Part shown: positions 1 through 5,036 of the stretch, piece after piece
Layout: each line of letters opens with the position of its first letter
Position numbering within the stretch: the stretch's first letter is position 1
NCBI GenBank assembly: GCA_946477505.1
Contig: CAMKYP010000271.1
Span: 1-5,716 of the forward strand
Length of the DNA stretch: 5,716 nucleotides
DNA from: an uncultured Dechloromonas sp.
GTDB lineage: Bacteria > Pseudomonadota > Gammaproteobacteria > Burkholderiales > Rhodocyclaceae
Direction of reading: 5' to 3'
Notes under the pieces: generated by a model
Database searches by the model: none
The model's input: only the letters and a program-made list of their open reading frames with translations
Told to the model about the DNA's origin: nothing
Position numbers and translations under genes: made by a program

Positions 1-158
1 CTGCGGGCGAGGGGCGTGCGATCTGCGGGGGCGCGGTCGATCCTGGGGGCGGCCAGGTCGGCGAACGACCATTGCCGGTCGCCCGCGATCAGCGCGGGGC
101 GATCCGGCGATTCCGCGGCGGCGCGGACGATGTGGTCGCAGAGCGAAGCAGGCTTCAT
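1..158 (-). CDS. Probable AMP-forming acyl-CoA synthetase/ligase, N-terminal fragment
   Basis: The reading frame starts at an ATG read from 158 down and stays open to the window edge, giving 52 residues; the rest lies outside. It begins MKPASLCDHIVRAAAESPDR and continues with PALIAGDRQWSFADLAA. A helix of the form 'HIVRAAAESPDRPALI' followed by a short 'GDRQWSFADLAA' strand-turn-helix is the usual opening of the adenylate-forming (ANL) superfamily, where acyl-CoA synthetases and related ligases start with 'A..PD+.A+.....+ +TY.EL'. Those enzymes activate a carboxylate with ATP to an acyl-AMP and pass it to CoA or a carrier. The catalytic P-loop and A-motifs are not in the window, so the substrate cannot be named. 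The gene follows fpr on the same strand after 96 bp and could be read with it. No Shine-Dalgarno sequence precedes the ATG, and a TATAAT lies only 9 nt upstream. Family assignment rests on a short stretch and is moderately sure. Confidence 0.58.
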   Translation of the reverse strand, partial: MKPASLCDHIVRAAAESPDRPALIAGDRQWSFADLAAPRIDRAPADRTPLAR

Positions 159-167
159 AAGCCGGCG

Positions 168-173
168 ATTATA
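168..173 (-). promoter_or_regulatory. Possible -10 element (TATAAT) just before the ligase gene
   Basis: The minus strand reads TATAAT, a perfect sigma-70 -10 hexamer in an otherwise GC-rich gap. It ends 9 nt before the ATG of the ligase fragment, so transcription from it would begin about 2-3 nt before the start codon. No recognisable -35 hexamer lies 16-18 nt upstream; that stretch is a GC-rich inverted repeat. It is either a weak or activator-dependent promoter giving a near-leaderless mRNA, or chance. Confidence 0.25.
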
Positions 174-177
174 CGCA

Positions 178-193
178 GCCGCCGAGCGGCGGC
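178..193 (-). other. GC-rich inverted repeat between fpr and the ligase gene
   Basis: A self-complementary stretch (gccgccg, 2-nt centre, cggcggc) lies 62 bp downstream of the fpr stop codon; sterically it would form a 6-bp stem with a 4-nt loop. On the minus strand it is followed by TGCGTATAAT and not by a U-run, so it is not a canonical intrinsic terminator. It may slow polymerase or protect the 3' end of the fpr message. It immediately abuts the TATAAT noted for the ligase gene. Confidence 0.3.
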
Positions 194-254
194 CGGTGAG
201 CCAGATCAAAATTCCGCCTTGCCGCGCCGGGCGGCATGAAGCGGAAGGTGTCGC

Positions 255-1031
255 CTACTGTTCGACGAAGGCGCGTTCGATCACGTAGTCGCCAGCCTCG
301 CCGATATGGCCGGAAATCTGGAATCCGTAGCCGTCGAGCATGGCCGAGATTTCCTTGAGCATGGCGGGGCTGCCGCAGATCATGGCGCGGTCGGTGGCCG
401 GGTCGAGGGGCGGCTGGCCGATGTCCGTGAACAGTTTGCCGGAGTTGATCAGGTCGGTCTGGCGGCCCTCGTTGCGGAAGGCTTCGCGAGTCACCGTCGG
501 GTAATAGATCAGCTTGTCGCGGATTTCGTCGCCGAGGTATTCGTGGTCCTTGAGGTCTTCCTCGATATAGTCGTGGTAGGCCAGTTCGTTGGTCCACCGC
601 ACACCGTGGATGAGGATGACCTTTTCGAAGCGCTCATAGGTTTCCGGGTCGTGGATCAGGCTCATGAAGGGGGCGAGGCCGGTGCCGGTGGCGAACAGGA
701 AGAGTCGCTTGCCCGGCTTGAGGTCGCGCAGGACCAGCGTGCCGGTCGGCTTGCGGCTGACCAGCAGCGAGTCGCCCGGCTTCAGGTGCTGCAGGCGCGA
801 GGTCAGCGGGCCGTCCTGCACCTTGATGCTGAAGAATTCGAGATGTTCCTCGTAGTTGGCGCTGGCCACGCTGTAGGCGCGCATCAGCGGCCGGCCATCG
901 ACTTCGAGGCCGATCATCACGAATTGGCCGTTGATGAAGCGCAGGGACTGGTCGCGTGTGGTCCGGAAACTGAACAGGTTGTCGTTCCAATGATGGACGG
1001 AAAGGACGGTTTCGGTATTGAAGGCGCTCAT
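255..1031 (-). CDS. fpr: Ferredoxin/flavodoxin-NADP+ reductase
   Basis: This cytoplasmic FAD enzyme (258 residues, the normal length for short bacterial FNRs) moves electrons between NADP(H) and ferredoxin or flavodoxin, supplying reductant for iron-sulfur and oxidative-stress repair. The N-terminal FAD-binding barrel covers about residues 1-100 and carries the flavin motif RAYSVAS (51-57). The NADP-binding Rossmann half follows, with GTGLAPFMS (116-124) for the pyrophosphate and CGSPAM (219-224) holding the family cysteine near the nicotinamide. The C-terminus is VIERAFVEQ. It ends a few residues past the aromatic position, as in Azotobacter and Pseudomonas FprA (subclass I), where the usual ending is FVEK. 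The ATG at 1031 gives the family's usual opening (VLSVHHWNDNLFSF at 9-22), although no clear Shine-Dalgarno precedes it. It is divergent from the LysR-type gene at 1134, which probably controls it. Confidence 0.95.
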   Translation of the reverse strand: MSAFNTETVLSVHHWNDNLFSFRTTRDQSLRFINGQFVMIGLEVDGRPLMRAYSVASANYEEHLEFFSIKVQDGPLTSRLQHLKPGDSLLVSRKPTGTLVLRDLKPGKRLFLFATGTGLAPFMSLIHDPETYERFEKVILIHGVRWTNELAYHDYIEEDLKDHEYLGDEIRDKLIYYPTVTREAFRNEGRQTDLINSGKLFTDIGQPPLDPATDRAMICGSPAMLKEISAMLDGYGFQISGHIGEAGDYVIERAFVEQ

Positions 1032-1068
1032 GGTTCGGCAATTGCAGCGGAGTGTGGATAACCCTTTC

Positions 1069-1097
1069 AGTGTAGTCTTGATATTGATTCACATAAA
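1069..1097 (-). promoter_or_regulatory. Weak candidate fpr promoter
   Basis: On the minus strand TACACT (1069-1074) could serve as a -10 and TTTATG (1092-1097) as a poor -35, with a 17-nt spacer. This would put the fpr start near 1062 and give a leader of about 31 nt. The match is weak (4/6 and 3/6), which is normal for promoters needing a LysR-type activator. On this model the palindrome at 1117-1128 would be centred about 60 bp upstream of the transcription start, where LysR-type regulators usually have their recognition site. Confidence 0.22.
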
Positions 1098-1105
1098 CGG
1101 ATAAT
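1078..1105 (+). promoter_or_regulatory. Sigma-70-type promoter for the LysR-type regulator
   Basis: TTGATA (1078-1083, 5/6 to the -35 consensus), a 16-nt spacer and GATAAT (1100-1105, 5/6 to the -10 consensus) form a good housekeeping promoter reading toward the regulator gene. The predicted start near 1112 gives a leader of about 22 nt. It lies back to back with, and partly overlaps, the candidate fpr promoter, so the two may compete for polymerase. Confidence 0.5.
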
Positions 1106-1116
1106 TTGTGTATTGC

Positions 1117-1128
1117 TTATTCGAATAA
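1117..1128. promoter_or_regulatory. Perfect 12-bp palindrome, candidate regulator operator
   Basis: TTATTCGAATAA reads identically on both strands and sits in an AT-rich island 5 bp before the regulator's ATG. It would cover about +6 to +17 of the regulator transcript, so a bound protein could repress its own gene, and it lies upstream of the fpr promoter. A LysR-type dimer is the natural candidate. No protein-DNA evidence is available from sequence alone, and the site does not show an ideal T-N11-A core. Confidence 0.4.
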
Positions 1129-1133
1129 TCGAT

Positions 1134-2057
1134 ATGAAATTCAGCCTGCGCCAGATCGAAATCTTCTCAGCCATCGCCCGCGAGCAAAACGTGTCGCGGG
1201 CCGCCGGGCACCTCTGCATGTCGCAGTCGGCAGCCAGCAACGCGCTGGTCGAATTGGAGCGGCAATTCGATTGCCCGCTGTTCGATCGCATCGGCAAGTC
1301 GCTGCACCTCAACGCCTCCGGGCGCGCCTTGTTGCCGCTGGCCGAGCAATTGCTCGACCAGGCCCGGGAAATCGAGTCCTGCCTGGGGGGCGGGGTTTTG
1401 GCGCCGCTGACGGTGGGAGCGACGCTGACCATCGGCAATTATCTCGGGACGCTGGTCATCGCCGAATACATGCAGCAGTACCCCGATGCGCCGGTCAGCT
1501 TGCAGGTGGCGAATACGCAGAGCATCGTCGAGCGTTTGCTGCGCTTCGAGTGCGACATCGGCCTGATCGAGGGCGAGGTCAGCCATCCGGATCTGCGCGT
1601 TGAATCCTGGCTGGAAGACGAACTGGTGGTGTTCTGCGGGCCGGCGCATCCGCTGGCGGCGGCGGGGGTGGCGGATACGGCCACCTTGGCCGGTCAGGCC
1701 TGGATATTGCGCGAACAGGGGTCGGGTACGCGTCGCCAGTTCGACCAGGGCGTGGCACCCCTGCTCGGGCGTTACAACTTGCGCCTGGAACTGGAGCACA
1801 CCGAAGCGATCAAGCGGGCGGTCGAATCCAATCTTGGTATCGGCTGCCTATCCCGGCTGGCACTGCGCGAGGCGTTTCGCCGCGGCAGCCTGGTCGAAAT
1901 CCGCACCCCCCAGTTCGATCTGCGTCGCCATTTTTATCGGGTGCGTCATGCGCGCCGTCACGAAAGCCGGGCGGTGCAAACCTTTTGTGCGGTGTGCGAC
2001 CGTATTTGCAGCGGAGTGGGGCGTACCGCCGATCTGGTCTTGCCCTTCATCCCATGA
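1134..2057 (+). CDS. finR: LysR-type transcriptional regulator, FinR-like
   Basis: This is a 307-residue DNA-binding regulator. The N-terminal winged helix-turn-helix spans about residues 3-60, with NVSRAAGHLCMSQSAASNAL (19-38) as the HTH core and the LysR-type ELERQFDCPLFDR after it. A linker helix (about 62-84) leads to the effector-binding domain (about 90-290), containing DIGLIEGE (141-148), EDELVVFC (161-168), ILREQGSGTR (191-200) and the long HTEAIKRAVESNLGIGCLSR (222-241) block. From memory, these blocks resemble FinR of pseudomonads, which activates the divergent fprA under superoxide-type stress; the same arrangement is seen here. The ATG at 1134 is preferred over a TTG at 1113, because MKFSLRQIEIF is the family's normal start and the TTG would fall on the predicted transcription start. 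The Shine-Dalgarno is weak. The last roughly 15 residues (SGVGRTADLVLPFIP) look like an extra tail. The stop codon abuts a terminator hairpin belonging to the opposing gene. Confidence 0.88.
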   Translation: MKFSLRQIEIFSAIAREQNVSRAAGHLCMSQSAASNALVELERQFDCPLFDRIGKSLHLNASGRALLPLAEQLLDQAREIESCLGGGVLAPLTVGATLTIGNYLGTLVIAEYMQQYPDAPVSLQVANTQSIVERLLRFECDIGLIEGEVSHPDLRVESWLEDELVVFCGPAHPLAAAGVADTATLAGQAWILREQGSGTRRQFDQGVAPLLGRYNLRLELEHTEAIKRAVESNLGIGCLSRLALREAFRRGSLVEIRTPQFDLRRHFYRVRHARRHESRAVQTFCAVCDRICSGVGRTADLVLPFIP

Positions 2058-2084
2058 AAAAGGCCGGGGATTGCTCCCCGGCCT
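2057..2084 (-). terminator. Intrinsic terminator of the chemoreceptor gene
   Basis: A perfect 10-bp stem (aggccgggga / tccccggcct, 2061-2070 and 2075-2084) with a 4-nt loop is followed on the minus strand by TTTTT (2061 down to 2057), the standard rho-independent layout. It begins 24 bp after the chemoreceptor stop codon. On the plus strand the hairpin follows the regulator's TGA (2055-2057) closely but has no U-run after it, so it would terminate the regulator only weakly. The U-tract shares its last base with that stop codon. Confidence 0.88.
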
Positions 2085-2108
2085 CGATGCGGTGCCTGAT
2101 GCAAATGG

Positions 2109-3722
2109 TTACAGCCTGAACCGGGCAACCGCCGATTTGAGTTCGCCGGAAACGCCTACCAGGGTATTCGCGGTGTTGGCGACCGAAGCGACCGCCGAGG
2201 TGTTTTCCTCGGACATCTGGGCGATGCCTTCGACATTGCGCGACAGTTCGGTCGATGCGCTGCGCTGCTCGCGCATGGCCTCGGAAATGCCGGCAATTGC
2301 GTCGCGCACCGTTTCGGTCGCCTCGCGGATGCCGTGCATGGAACTGCTGGCCTGCTGGGCCGAGGTGACCACGCCGGCCACCAGCTGGCAGTTGGATTGC
2401 ATGCTGTCGACCGTCGTCGCCACGCTGCCCTGGATGGTGCTGATCACGCTGCTGATTTCCTGAACCGACAGCGTCGTCCGTTCGGCCAGCTTGCGCACCT
2501 CGTCGGCGACCACGGCAAAGCCGCGCCCCTGCTCGCCGGCGCGGGCGGCTTCGATGGCGGCGTTGAGGGCCAGCAGGTTGGTCTGGTCGGCAACGTCGCG
2601 GATGACGGTGGTGATGTTGCCGATCTGATGCACGTGTTCGGACAGCAGCTGGATTTGCCGGGCGGTCTGGTCGATGCTTTCGGCCACCTGGTGAATCTGT
2701 GCCGCCGCCGTGTCGACACCCTTGCCGCTCTCGATGGCCAGGCTGCCGGCCTCGTTGGCACGCTGGCTGGCATCGTCGGCGCTGTCGCCGACATGGTCGA
2801 TGCTGACGGTCAGTTGCTCCAGCGCCGCCGCAGACGCAGCGGTTGAGCTCGACTGGTTCTGCGTGCTGTTCGATACCTGTTGTGCAGTGGACGACAACTC
2901 TCCGGCCGAATGGGCCAGGCGGTCACTGCAGTTGGAAATGTGGCTGACCACGCCGGCGAGGTCCTGGCGCATTTTTTCCATGGCCTGGATCAGTTGCCCG
3001 GCTTCGTCGCTGCCGATCTGGCTCGGCGTATTGCGGGTGGAAAGATCGCCGGAGGCGATGCCGGCCGCCATGCGGTTGGCTTCGTTCAGGCGGGCCATTA
3101 GGGCGCCGCGGATCTGCAGGCCGAGAATACCCACGGCGACGATGGCGGCCAGAGAAGCGATGGCGGCTGTCCAGGTTGCCGAGGTCATCGTGGCCGCCGC
3201 GTCGGAGGTCGCTTTATCGCTGAGCTTCTTGTTGTACTGCATGTGTTCAGCGAACGATTTCTGCAGCGCCATGCCCTGATGGGTTAATCCTTCGAAATGC
3301 TTAAGCGCTTCGTCGTTCCGCCCTTGCCTGGCAAATTCAAGGATCGGAGCGACTGTCTGAGCATAGTCGGCCAACCCTTTTTTGACCTCGTCATACAGGC
3401 GCTGGTCTTCGGCATCCACAATCAAGGGTTCATAGGCTTTCAAGTCCTTGACAACATTGGTGCGAGCGTCCTCGATCGATTTCATCACGTCGTCGCGTTT
3501 TTGCGGGTCGCCGGTATTGACCAGGCGATAGACGCGGACACGCATCAGCATGAACTCCTGGCGCGCATCGCCGAGGATAAGCAGGCTGGGAACGACGTTG
3601 ATGTTTCCATCGTTGGCCGCGTCGTAGACCTTCTTCATTTGCAGGTAGCCGAATCCGGCAACCAGAATCAGAGCAACGACGGCAGTCGCCATCAGCAGAA
3701 ACAGGCGCTTGGAGATACTCAT
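2109..3722 (-). CDS. Methyl-accepting chemotaxis protein (4HB_MCP-HAMP-MA type)
   Basis: This 537-residue inner-membrane chemoreceptor passes ligand signals to CheA/CheW and so to the flagellar motor. Residues 7-27 are the first membrane helix after a short basic start (MSISKR). Residues 28-183 form an all-helical periplasmic sensor of the four-helix-bundle type, with the RVRVYRLVNTGD segment (61-72) typical of that family. Residues 184-204 are the second membrane helix, about 205-257 the HAMP relay, and 258-537 the cytoplasmic signalling hairpin. The tip has DQTNLLALNAAIEAARAGEQ (379-398) and GRGFAVVADEVRKLAERT (399-416). The arms on each side of the tip are about 140 residues, compatible with a 40-heptad class. 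The protein ends KSAVARFRL, without an NWETF-type CheR/CheB tether. The ATG at 3722 is chosen over one 16 codons upstream because GAGGGG lies 6 nt before it and MSISKRLFLL is a proper membrane start. The ligand cannot be told. No che genes are adjacent. Confidence 0.95.
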   Translation of the reverse strand: MSISKRLFLLMATAVVALILVAGFGYLQMKKVYDAANDGNINVVPSLLILGDARQEFMLMRVRVYRLVNTGDPQKRDDVMKSIEDARTNVVKDLKAYEPLIVDAEDQRLYDEVKKGLADYAQTVAPILEFARQGRNDEALKHFEGLTHQGMALQKSFAEHMQYNKKLSDKATSDAAATMTSATWTAAIASLAAIVAVGILGLQIRGALMARLNEANRMAAGIASGDLSTRNTPSQIGSDEAGQLIQAMEKMRQDLAGVVSHISNCSDRLAHSAGELSSTAQQVSNSTQNQSSSTAASAAALEQLTVSIDHVGDSADDASQRANEAGSLAIESGKGVDTAAAQIHQVAESIDQTARQIQLLSEHVHQIGNITTVIRDVADQTNLLALNAAIEAARAGEQGRGFAVVADEVRKLAERTTLSVQEISSVISTIQGSVATTVDSMQSNCQLVAGVVTSAQQASSSMHGIREATETVRDAIAGISEAMREQRSASTELSRNVEGIAQMSEENTSAVASVANTANTLVGVSGELKSAVARFRL

Positions 3723-3728
3723 GATGAA

Positions 3729-3734
3729 CCCCTC
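3729..3734 (-). promoter_or_regulatory. Ribosome binding site that fixes the chemoreceptor start
   Basis: The minus strand reads GAGGGG, 6 nt before the ATG at 3722. It is the clearest Shine-Dalgarno in the window and decides against the longer frame beginning at 3770, which would add a non-membrane segment MAVVLCARHHTSEGFI before the signal anchor. Confidence 0.7.
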
Positions 3735-3742
3735 GGATGTAT

Positions 3743-3771
3743 GGTGGCGCGCGCAAAGCACCACTGCCACC
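3743..3771 (-). other. Possible hairpin in the chemoreceptor 5' leader
   Basis: In the minus-strand leader, GGTGGC (3771-3766) can pair with GCCACC (3748-3743). A shifted alternative pairs GTGGTGC with GCGCCAC, including one G-U. The two pairings compete for the same 3' arm, whose end is 8 nt upstream of the Shine-Dalgarno. It could affect message stability or translation, but no known riboswitch or RNA-thermometer layout is recognised. Confidence 0.25.
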
Positions 3772-3790
3772 GGTTTATTATTGAGTGCTT

Positions 3791-3796
3791 ATTATA
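3791..3796 (-). promoter_or_regulatory. Candidate -10 element of the chemoreceptor gene
   Basis: TATAAT on the minus strand lies 68 bp before the chemoreceptor ATG and would start transcription near 3784, giving a leader of about 62 nt. No good -35 is found at 16-18 nt; TTTACA occurs upstream but with a 21-nt spacer. I also looked for a flagellar sigma-28 promoter (TAAA-N15-GCCGATAA) and found none. Confidence 0.35.
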
Positions 3797-3960
3797 GGGC
3801 CGTACAAACCCTAAATGTGTAAAAAACGTTATGTTTCCAGAGCGAAAATGGATTGGGACAGGGCGGCAAAAATTCACGCGAAAACAACGCCGCGCTTAGC
3901 GAGGCAGAGCATCTTGCGCTTGTCTGGCTATCGCAGGCGAGGGAGCAAAGCGAGAAATTC

Positions 3961-3972
3961 AATATCGATATT
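3961..3972. repeat. Perfect 12-bp AT-rich palindrome in the chemoreceptor/unknown-gene gap
   Basis: AATATCGATATT reads the same on both strands, inside an AT-rich run at about 3959-3993 that stands out against the GC-rich surroundings. It lies about 30 bp downstream of the 322-residue gene's stop and about 165 bp upstream of the chemoreceptor's candidate -10. The stretch 3797-4001 holds no credible gene. It could be a protein-binding site, an AT-rich 3' flank, or unconstrained spacer. Confidence 0.4.
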
Positions 3973-3994
3973 TTGATATATTTGTTAATTTATG

Positions 3995-4010
3995 CCCGTC
4001 TTCAGACAGG
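3995..4010 (-). terminator. Weak terminator-like hairpin at the end of the unknown gene
   Basis: On the minus strand CCTGTC-TGAA-GACGGG forms a 6-bp stem (one G-U pair), with the gene's TGA stop codon inside the loop. It is followed by CATAAATTAACAAATATATC, which is AT-rich but has no run of U. It may be a poor intrinsic terminator or a 3'-end stabiliser. No better terminator is seen before the chemoreceptor gene. Confidence 0.28.
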
Positions 4011-4970
4011 AAGCGGGCCGTTGGCGATCGGCGCGCGGCCGGTTGTCAGGTAGTCGCGGCAGCGCTCGATGTATTCCCGCGTGCTTTTCGGCATGGCCGT
4101 ACGGGCGCGCGAGATGTAGAAAATGAGGTCGCGACCCTGGCGGATCAGTTGCAGGCCGTCGGAAAGATTGTAGGTCTGCGGTGAAGTGTCGCACGCCGAC
4201 TGGTTGTGCCAGTCGATGTCGGACAGGCGCTCGCCGGCGGTGACCATGCGCGCCCAGACGTCGAAGATTTCGCTGTCGGTGCGCAGGGTTTCGGTCTTGA
4301 TCTTGGCAGCCGTCGCCAGGTCGAGCACCGGGGCCTCGATATCGGCAAAGGCCGGAATGCCGCTGAAAGTCTCGATCATGACCCGGGAAATCTTGTCGAT
4401 GTCGCGCAGCACCTGGCCGATCTTGATGTAGCGGCTTTCGTAAAAGTCTTCGAGCGGGATGGAGAAGGCACGGAAGGGTTCCCCCCACAGTTCGTCGATC
4501 CCTTCCTCGCCGCTGCGGTGCAGCACGCAGCGCCCCAGCTCCATGGCGTCGAGCAGACATTTGCCGCACTCGCGCATCAGCGGGTTGTCGCTGAGGATTT
4601 CGATACCACAGGTTTGCAATTCGACTAGCTTACGAAAAATATCGGCCGCCCGATTGAACAGCGCGCCGGCCAGCATGGCTCCCTTGACGCGCTTCCGGGC
4701 CGCGTCGACTTCGGTCTCGTAGCTTTCGCGGGCTTCGTTGAGTCGGGTGCCGGGAATGTTCAGGCCATGTTCGGTATGGTTGAACAGGCGCCGGGTCAGC
4801 GCATCGATCAGCTTTTTCTTGGCTTCCAGGGTATCGGCGGGAACGGGGTAGGTCTTGATCCAGTAGCCGTCGTACATCACGCGTTCGCGGCCGTCGATGA
4901 TCCGTCGCGTACCCTCAGGGCAATCATTCGAAGTGGTCGGGGGAGGGGCCAGCGATTGTGCAGTATTCAT
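4002..4970 (-). CDS. Unrecognised soluble protein of 322 residues
   Basis: I do not recognise this family. The frame is long, free of stops and uses GC-rich codons like its neighbours, so it is very likely real. There is no signal peptide or membrane segment, so it should be cytoplasmic. The first 20 residues are Pro/Ser/Thr-rich and probably disordered. A motif-like RERVMYDGYWIKTYPVP (28-44) follows, and the rest looks mostly helical, with charged amphipathic stretches at about 48-64, 76-120 and 175-202. Seven cysteines occur (17, 121, 135, 138, 148, 260, 304); ECGKCLL (134-140) contains a CxxC and there is HxxxH-like spacing at 65-68 (HTEH), but no complete metal site is obvious. The ATG at 4970 is the only start before an upstream in-frame stop, and it lacks a Shine-Dalgarno. 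The gene lies 65 bp after a sensor kinase on the same strand and may be co-transcribed with it. It could be an accessory or output protein, but nothing in the sequence proves this. Confidence 0.8.
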   Translation of the reverse strand: MNTAQSLAPPPTTSNDCPEGTRRIIDGRERVMYDGYWIKTYPVPADTLEAKKKLIDALTRRLFNHTEHGLNIPGTRLNEARESYETEVDAARKRVKGAMLAGALFNRAADIFRKLVELQTCGIEILSDNPLMRECGKCLLDAMELGRCVLHRSGEEGIDELWGEPFRAFSIPLEDFYESRYIKIGQVLRDIDKISRVMIETFSGIPAFADIEAPVLDLATAAKIKTETLRTDSEIFDVWARMVTAGERLSDIDWHNQSACDTSPQTYNLSDGLQLIRQGRDLIFYISRARTAMPKSTREYIERCRDYLTTGRAPIANGPLPV

Positions 4971-5036
4971 GGGGTGAGTGCCTGTGCATTTTGCGGGCCG
5001 GTTTTTTTTGATCGGCCTCTATTTTCCATGCTGTCG

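Noticed and set aside
306..1061. Long plus-strand open frame opposite fpr (251 codons)
   Set aside because: It lies fully antisense to fpr, whose protein has all family motifs. The translation is low-complexity and rich in Val, Ala and Gly, as expected from the GC-skewed reverse of a real gene.
1113..1133. TTG start adding seven residues to the LysR-type regulator
   Set aside because: It coincides with the predicted transcription start and lies within the palindrome region; the family normally starts at the MKFSLRQ position.
2334..2846. Plus-strand frame of 170 codons opposite the chemoreceptor
   Set aside because: It is antisense to the highly conserved signalling tip of the chemoreceptor, so its openness is a by-product of that codon use.
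3723..3770. Longer chemoreceptor start at 3770 adding 16 residues
   Set aside because: The added residues (MAVVLCARHHTSEGFI) would precede the membrane anchor, and the ATG at 3722 has a strong GAGGGG at the right distance.
3848..3976. Small plus-strand frame of 42 codons (ATG at 3848, MDWDRAAKIHAKTTPRLARQ...), very basic
   Set aside because: There is no clear Shine-Dalgarno or promoter, its last codons run into the AT-rich palindrome, and no family is recognised. A frame of this length is common by chance. Kept only as a note in case transcription is found here.
4997..5018. ggccg-gttttttttgat-cggcc as an intrinsic terminator
   Set aside because: The eight T's (5002-5009, plus strand) lie inside the loop and do not follow a stem. 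On the minus strand, the direction of the flanking genes, the run is A. No plus-strand gene ends here.
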